Assembly (NCBI GenBank): GCA_910578885.1
Contig: CAJTSH010000016.1
Coordinates: forward strand, 1 to 64,000
DNA length: 64,000 bases
Origin: an uncultured Lachnospiraceae bacterium
GTDB taxonomy: Bacteria > Bacillota > Clostridia > Lachnospirales > Lachnospiraceae
Direction: 5' to 3'
This document shows, piece by piece, positions 59,583 to 64,000 of this stretch. Under the pieces are notes generated by a model that worked only from the letters and a program-made list of their open reading frames with translations, was not told the DNA's origin and made no database searches. Positions within the stretch are counted from its first letter, which is position 1; every line of letters begins with the position of its first letter. The translations under genes and the position numbers were made by a program.

Positions 59583-61118
59583 ATGATTCAGGAGAATATT
59601 TTAAAATTAACGGAGTATGCCATTGTAACCGGTCTGATACAGCCGGAGGATCGGCGTTATACTATCAATCGGCTCATGGAACTGTTTCAAATTGATGAAC
59701 TGGAGGATGAAGTGGTTTCATCTTATGAGAAGCGGGAGCCGATGACGCGGGAGAGTGCGGAGGAAGCTTTAGAGAGCATTCTTGGTGAAATGATGGACTA
59801 TGCCCATGAGCAGGGCATCATGAAGGAAAACAGCATTGTTTATAGGGATTTGTTTGATACGAAGATTATGGGGCTGCTGGTTCCAAGACCTTCTGAGGTT
59901 CAGATTAATTTTTGGGAACTCTATAACAACCAGTCTCCGCGGGCGGCAACCGATTATTATTATAAATTAAGCTGTGACAGTGATTATATCCGCCGCTACC
60001 GTATCAAAAAGGATATGAAGTGGACTGCGGATACAGAGTTCGGACAGCTTGACATTACGATTAACCTCTCTAAGCCGGAAAAGGATCCGAAGGCAATTGC
60101 GGCGGCGAAGCTGGCAAAACAGAGCGGTTATCCGAAGTGTCTGCTCTGCAAGGAGAACGAAGGTTATGCCGGGCGGGTGAATCATCCGGCACGTCAGAAT
60201 CATAGGATAATGCCGGTAAATATTAACGACAGCGACTGGTTTATGCAATATTCTCCATATGTGTACTACAATGAGCACTGTATCGTATTTAACGGGCAGC
60301 ATACGCCGATGAAAATCGAGAAGGAAACATTTGGCAAGCTGTTAGATTTTGTGAAACAGTTTCCGCATTATTTTGTCGGTTCGAATGCAGATCTGCCGAT
60401 TGTCGGCGGTTCCATTTTAAGCCATGACCATTTTCAGGGCGGTCATTACGAGTTTGCGATGGCAAAGGCGCCGATTGAGAAGGAAATCAGCTTTGCCGGC
60501 TTTGAGGATGTGAAAGCCGGAATTGTAAAATGGCCAATGTCAGTGATTCGTCTTAGCGCACCGGATACAGAGCGTTTGATTGAGCTGGCGGATAATATTC
60601 TTTTGAAATGGCGCGGATATACCGACGAGGCAGCATTTGTCTTTGCAGAGACGGATGGAGAACCTCACAATACGATTACCCCGATTGCAAGAAAGCGCGG
60701 GGAGAATTATGAACTGGATTTGGTATTGCGCAATAACATTACTACCGAGGAGCATCCGCTTGGCGTTTATCACCCGCATGCAAAGCTGCACCACATCAAG
60801 AAAGAGAATATCGGCTTGATTGAGGTTATGGGTCTTGCCGTGCTTCCGGCGCGTTTGAAGGATGAAATGGCGCAGTTAGAGCAGGCAATTCTGAATAGTG
60901 ATGATATCCGCGGCAATGAAGAATTGGAGAAGCATGCGGACTGGGTAGAAGAGTTCCTTCCGAAATATGAAGAGGTAAATGCCGGAAATATTGAGGAGAT
61001 TATCCGAAAAGAGATTGGTCTGGTATTCAACGAGGTGTTAAAGGACGCCGGCGTTTACAAATGTGATGAAGAGGGAAGGAAAGCATTTGAGAGATTTGTC
61101 TGCTGTGTAAATGAATAA
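59583..61118 (+). CDS. galT: UDP-glucose--hexose-1-phosphate uridylyltransferase, class II
   Basis: The 511-aa protein is the long Firmicutes-type GalT: PSEVQINFWELY, CLLCKENEGYAGRVNHPARQNHR, NEHCIVFNGQHTPM, GGSILSHDHFQGGHYEF and YHPHAKLHHIKKENIGLIEVMGLAVLPARL. It swaps UMP between UDP-glucose and galactose-1-phosphate. It lies 34 bases after galK with GGAAGGAG upstream. galE is absent from the window. Confidence 0.96.
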   Translation: MIQENILKLTEYAIVTGLIQPEDRRYTINRLMELFQIDELEDEVVSSYEKREPMTRESAEEALESILGEMMDYAHEQGIMKENSIVYRDLFDTKIMGLLVPRPSEVQINFWELYNNQSPRAATDYYYKLSCDSDYIRRYRIKKDMKWTADTEFGQLDITINLSKPEKDPKAIAAAKLAKQSGYPKCLLCKENEGYAGRVNHPARQNHRIMPVNINDSDWFMQYSPYVYYNEHCIVFNGQHTPMKIEKETFGKLLDFVKQFPHYFVGSNADLPIVGGSILSHDHFQGGHYEFAMAKAPIEKEISFAGFEDVKAGIVKWPMSVIRLSAPDTERLIELADNILLKWRGYTDEAAFVFAETDGEPHNTITPIARKRGENYELDLVLRNNITTEEHPLGVYHPHAKLHHIKKENIGLIEVMGLAVLPARLKDEMAQLEQAILNSDDIRGNEELEKHADWVEEFLPKYEEVNAGNIEEIIRKEIGLVFNEVLKDAGVYKCDEEGRKAFERFVCCVNE

Positions 61119-61129
61119 ATGATGATTGG

Positions 61130-61157
61130 CGGTAAGCTTCGTTGGAAGTTTACCGCT
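61130..61157 (+). terminator. terminator of galK-galT
   Basis: GCGGTAA-G-CTT pairs with AAG-T-TTACCGC, followed by TATTTG. Confidence 0.75.
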
Positions 61158-61278
61158 ATTTGTAAATAGGGGAAATTGGGGATAGGAGGCTTTAAAAAGA
61201 TTTTGAAATTTGATAGTCAACAGTATATAATAAAGTTATAATTTAGAATATTAGGATTTAACTGAAAGGAGATAAAAG

Positions 61279-61440
61279 ATGGAGGTATTAGATATGGCTA
61301 TTAGTGAAAAGGAATTTAAATTACTTGTAAACTTTATGAAGGATGATTTGCAGGAGGCGAGGGATCATAAAGAAATTGAACAGAAGGACAAAAAGATTGA
61401 TAAAATTTTAGAACATTTACAACAGTATTTAGAGGACTAA
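61279..61440 (+). CDS. 53-aa helical protein of unknown function
   Basis: The short ORF reads MEVLDMAISEKEFKLLVNFM and ends EHLQQYLED. It is acidic and helical, with a heptad-like EIEQKDKKIDKILEHL stretch. AAAGGAG lies eight bases before ATG 61279; a second start at 61294 has GGAGG eight bases upstream, so both are plausible. A clear terminator follows. No family is recognised. Confidence 0.65.
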   Translation: MEVLDMAISEKEFKLLVNFMKDDLQEARDHKEIEQKDKKIDKILEHLQQYLED

Positions 61441-61448
61441 AGAGGAGA

Positions 61449-61476
61449 AGAATCCAGCTAGGCTGGATTCTCTTTT
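61449..61476 (+). terminator. terminator of the 53-aa gene
   Basis: AGAATCCAGC-TAG-GCTGGATTCT followed by CTTTTT. Confidence 0.9.
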
Positions 61477-61565
61477 TATGCATAAGGGCGCATAGGGACA
61501 GTAACAGCAGGAGCTGCATGCGCCCCGCACGGCGAATAGGAGGAATAAATCGTCCCTACTCGATT
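61477..61565 (+). repeat. structured dispersed repeat, copy B
   Basis: Aligns with the minus strand of 1866-1950. Hairpin 1 is GGGCGCAT (61486-61493) with ATGCGCCC (61518-61525) around GCAG-GAG-CTGC. Hairpin 2 (61537-61558) is TAGG-A-G with CCCTA. The arms differ in sequence from copy A, but the pairing is kept. It lies between convergent genes. Confidence 0.65.
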
Positions 61566-62839
61566 CTGGTATTTACTTCTGACAACCTTAATGTAAAAAC
61601 ACATCCCCCGCCTTCCCGCTCTGCCAATGTAAGCATCCCGTGATGGGCATCTGCAATCTCCTTTGCAATGCTGAGCCCCAGTCCAAAATGTTCCTTCGCA
61701 GAGCGGGAATTTTCACCACGGTAGAAGCGCTCAAAAATATGTTCCCTCGCTTCTGCCGGGATACCGGGACCATTGTCTGCCACGGTGAGGAGAAAGCGGG
61801 GAGCGTCGTAAGTAAGGGACAGCCACACAGTTCCGCCGATGGAGCCATAGGCAATTGCATTAGAAATCAACACTGCAAGAAGCTGCGAAATTCTTGCGGA
61901 GTCACAGCGGCAGGTGGGAATCGGTTCATCAGGGAGCGTGATTCTTAAGGAAATCTCTTTTTTACCTGCAAGGGGAAGGAATGCTTCGTAGCTGTCTAAA
62001 AGGAGCGTATCCAATTCTGTATCTTTCATGTGAAAAGACCAGGTCTGGTTGTCGGCGCCTGCCAGAGTCAGCATATCCCCGACCAGAATGGACATGCGGT
62101 CGCTTTCTTTTGCAATCGTGTGCAGAAATGTCATGCGCTCTTCTTCCTCCGCTTCCTTCATCGCGGAGACGGAAGAGAGGATGACGGCAAGCGGCGTGCG
62201 CAGTTCATGGGAAGCTGCGGCTATAAAATCGTTTTGCCTCTTCTGGGAATCTCCGATCGGAGCCAGTAATTTTCCGGTATAGAAATAAGAAAAAAGAAAC
62301 AGCGAAAGAATACCCAGAACGTTTGCGAGGGAAAAACGCACACGCTGGTCTTTGATTTGCGTATTCAAAGATTCTGCCGAGCTGTAAATGACCACATGGA
62401 CATTTCCGCTGTGAAGGCTTGCAACGCTTACATAATAATCCCTGCCGTCCGAAGCCTTGTATTGGATTTCGCTGTGCGGCGAAATGAATTCGGAGCCGGA
62501 GATGTCCGAGGGAAAGCAGTTGTTCAAAAATTCAGCTGCAAGTTTTTGCTGCTTTTCGGAGAGTATGGATGTGGTATAGGTCAGCGGAATGTTCTTGTCG
62601 TATATCGCTATCGTACAGCGTTCATTTACAATCGCCTTTGCAATCCATTCATAGGAAATCGTATTTTGCTGCTCCAGATTTAAAATAATCGTATTTGCCT
62701 CCGTACAAAAGGACAGAAACTGGTTAGATTTTAATTCTTTTTCCGACATGTACAGATAAAAGAGTGACATGAAGGCAAGAATCAGTCCGGCAATTCCGGC
62801 AAAGAGAAGCGTCAGCTTCAGGCGGATATTCTTATACAT
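61556..62839 (-). CDS. sensor histidine kinase
   Basis: The 427-aa membrane kinase has two membrane segments (about residues 10-32 and 170-192) around an extracellular sensor region. A HisKA domain follows with the phosphorylated His in AASHELRTPLAV, then HATPase_c with N-box VLISNAIAYGS and DNGPGIPAEAREHIFERFYRG and GLGLSIAKEI. It overlaps the response regulator gene by eight bases. The signal is unknown; the adjacent lipoprotein gene may be a target. Confidence 0.93.
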   Translation of the reverse strand: MYKNIRLKLTLLFAGIAGLILAFMSLFYLYMSEKELKSNQFLSFCTEANTIILNLEQQNTISYEWIAKAIVNERCTIAIYDKNIPLTYTTSILSEKQQKLAAEFLNNCFPSDISGSEFISPHSEIQYKASDGRDYYVSVASLHSGNVHVVIYSSAESLNTQIKDQRVRFSLANVLGILSLFLFSYFYTGKLLAPIGDSQKRQNDFIAAASHELRTPLAVILSSVSAMKEAEEEERMTFLHTIAKESDRMSILVGDMLTLAGADNQTWSFHMKDTELDTLLLDSYEAFLPLAGKKEISLRITLPDEPIPTCRCDSARISQLLAVLISNAIAYGSIGGTVWLSLTYDAPRFLLTVADNGPGIPAEAREHIFERFYRGENSRSAKEHFGLGLSIAKEIADAHHGMLTLAEREGGGCVFTLRLSEVNTRIE

Positions 62840-63512
62840 GGCGAACCTCCAATTGGTAGCCGACGCCCCGGATGGTCTTGATGGAAACGGAGGAAGAGGT
62901 ACTTTTTAAGCGCCTTCGGATAAAGTGGATGTAATTATCCAGATTTCCCTCTTCAATTTCTGCATCCATTCCCCAGACTTTTGACAGAATAGCGGTTCTT
63001 GGAAGCGTCTGTCCGGTATTGTTTAAGAAGAATTCTAAGAGATCGCCTTCCTTTCTGGAAAGCGTACAGCTTCCAAGCGAGCCAGTCAGCCAGTTGTTGT
63101 CAGGATAATAGGTAATATCTCCAAAGGAAAGGGAAGAGTTTTCCTGATAGGAGACAGGGCGCCGGTTGATGCAGCGGATACGGGCGAGCAGCTCTTCGAA
63201 AGCAAAGGGCTTGACGAGATAGTCGTCCGCGCCTGCATCCAATCCAGTTACTTTGTCGGATAATTCTCCGAGCGCAGTCAATAAAATGACCGGTGTGTGC
63301 ACTCCATTGTCCCGCAGGTGTTTTAAGATGGTAAGCCCGTCCACATGGGGCAGCATCCGATCTAATAAAATTAAATCATGAATGGTCTGGTTCGTATAAT
63401 AAAACGCATCTTCGCCGTCCATACAGATATCGACGGTAAATCCAGCATTTTTTAACTGTAGTCCGAGGGAGCGGCATAATCCCTCGTCGTCTTCTATCAA
63501 TAAAATTCGCAT
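62832..63512 (-). CDS. OmpR-family response regulator
   Basis: The 226-aa protein has a receiver domain (IEDDE, phospho-Asp in ILLDRMLPHVDG, Lys in YLVKPF) and a winged-helix DNA-binding domain (TLSRKEGDLLEFFLNNTGQTLPR, IRRRLKSTSSSVSIKTIRGVGYQLE). It pairs with the histidine kinase. AAAGGAG precedes the ATG. It is divergent from the lipoprotein gene. Confidence 0.95.
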   Translation of the reverse strand: MRILLIEDDEGLCRSLGLQLKNAGFTVDICMDGEDAFYYTNQTIHDLILLDRMLPHVDGLTILKHLRDNGVHTPVILLTALGELSDKVTGLDAGADDYLVKPFAFEELLARIRCINRRPVSYQENSSLSFGDITYYPDNNWLTGSLGSCTLSRKEGDLLEFFLNNTGQTLPRTAILSKVWGMDAEIEEGNLDNYIHFIRRRLKSTSSSVSIKTIRGVGYQLEVRHV

Positions 63513-63748
63513 AAAGCTTCTCCTTTCGTATAAATTTTTCCAAATGTAAGATTATTTTAACACAGAAATCTTTAATTAAACTCTAATTTTTAAAAAAGGA
63601 TTTTTTTAGAGAAAGTTTAAAGATTCCTGTGTTATTGTATACCTGTCGACAAAAATGTGCGCTGCGGCGGACAAAAATGGTAAGAAATTGTTGCAGTGAA
63701 GCCAAAGGATGAACTGTAACGGGAAATTAAGTTCAGGAGGATTACAAC

Positions 63749-64000
63749 ATGAAAAAACGGATAAAAAGATTGGGGGCGTTCCTGCTTGCCGGGATTTGTG
63801 TCTTTTCTATAACACTTTCTATGGCAGGTTGTTCGGAGAATAAAACGGGAAATGCAGCAGACAAAGGAAGTTCTCAAGCGGGGAACGCCGGAACGGGAAG
63901 CGATGTAGGAGACGGCGGTGCTGCAGGTGCAAAGGGGTGTTATGTAGAATCGGATCTGACGACGCCATCAGGTCTCAAAAAATTGACAAATTTAAGCCGT
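63749..64000 (+). CDS. lipoprotein, 5' end only (cut by window edge)
   Basis: The first 84 codons are visible. The protein has a lipoprotein signal with lipobox SMAGC (Cys28), then a Gly/Ala/Asn/Ser-rich linker and the start of a domain (CYVESDLTTPSGLKKLTNLS). CAGGAGG precedes the ATG. The function is not visible. It is divergent from the two-component genes and may be its target. Confidence 0.8.
   Translation, partial: MKKRIKRLGAFLLAGICVFSITLSMAGCSENKTGNAADKGSSQAGNAGTGSDVGDGGAAGAKGCYVESDLTTPSGLKKLTNLSR

Overview
The window looks like a chromosome segment of a gut Lachnospiraceae bacterium (Clostridia, Firmicutes). The inference rests on moderate G+C, strong AGGAGG-type ribosome binding sites, TTGACA/TATAAT promoters, GAAC-N4-GTTY SOS boxes, the CarD, Hsp33, DUF1002 and GH42/GH53 gene families, and abundant ABC sugar transport. 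No rRNA, tRNA or CRISPR array was found.

Region 1 (1-9.9 kb) is accessory DNA. The left edge cuts an IS110-family insertion sequence at the 16th codon of its transposase; its 5' non-coding end, with a candidate bridge RNA, is present. A small coiled-coil gene sits between inverted repeats. Next is a leftward phage-derived module that begins at a consensus promoter (about 8.5 kb) with a LexA-like box in its spacer. Its genes are, in order: a 63-aa ORF, an 870-aa single-subunit RNA polymerase of the YonO/eukaryotic-RdRP type (MDEDGD motif), a zinc-ribbon protein, a probable tail assembly chaperone, a tail tube protein, a phiLC3-type holin, a membrane-anchored coiled-coil protein, a 62-aa protein and a NlpC/P60-like + PG-binding + LysM endolysin. 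Divergent from it is a tyrosine-recombinase-like protein that lacks the catalytic residues, comparable to the SPbeta repressor MrpR. A further small gene carries a perfect SOS box at its promoter. No capsid, terminase, tape measure or baseplate gene is present, so this looks like a reduced or domesticated SOS-controlled unit with its own polymerase. It is the best candidate for an undescribed system here.

Region 2 (9.9-33.7 kb) is housekeeping and signalling. It holds a candidate small RNA; a MoxR-DUF58-transglutaminase operon; a REC-GGDEF-like-EAL-PAS-REC protein; CarD; ldh; pta; nfo; an amidase; a HEAT-methyltransferase; a PAS/GAF GGDEF-EAL protein; exonuclease III; a PAS protein; a tandem PPK2 polyphosphate kinase; truA; a RecJ-like nuclease; an 85-bp tandem repeat; and an alpha/beta hydrolase.

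Region 3 (33.7-41 kb) is more A+T-rich by eye and mosaic. It carries a DUF1002 protein, a flavin reductase-DUF3781 fusion, a ParE/RelE-like toxin-antitoxin pair, a GNAT protein followed by a Ham1/RdgB fragment, a HAD-GNAT fusion, an LD-carboxypeptidase, a membrane protein and palindromic repeats.

Region 4 (41-47.4 kb) holds a methyltransferase-hslO-nadE operon, a PAP2 protein and an L,D-transpeptidase.

Region 5 (47.4-61.1 kb) is a beta-galactan/galactoside utilisation locus: GH42, a divergent LacI regulator, an ABC importer, a 610-aa protein of unknown function, a zinc-ribbon protein, cytoplasmic GH53, galK and galT. Identical 12-bp operator-like sites lie just downstream of the GH42 and importer promoters, which predicts joint LacI control. 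Imported galacto-oligosaccharides would be cut inside the cell and galactose sent through the Leloir pathway; galE is not in the window.

Region 6 (61.1-64 kb) has a 53-aa gene, a two-component system and the start of a lipoprotein gene cut by the window edge.
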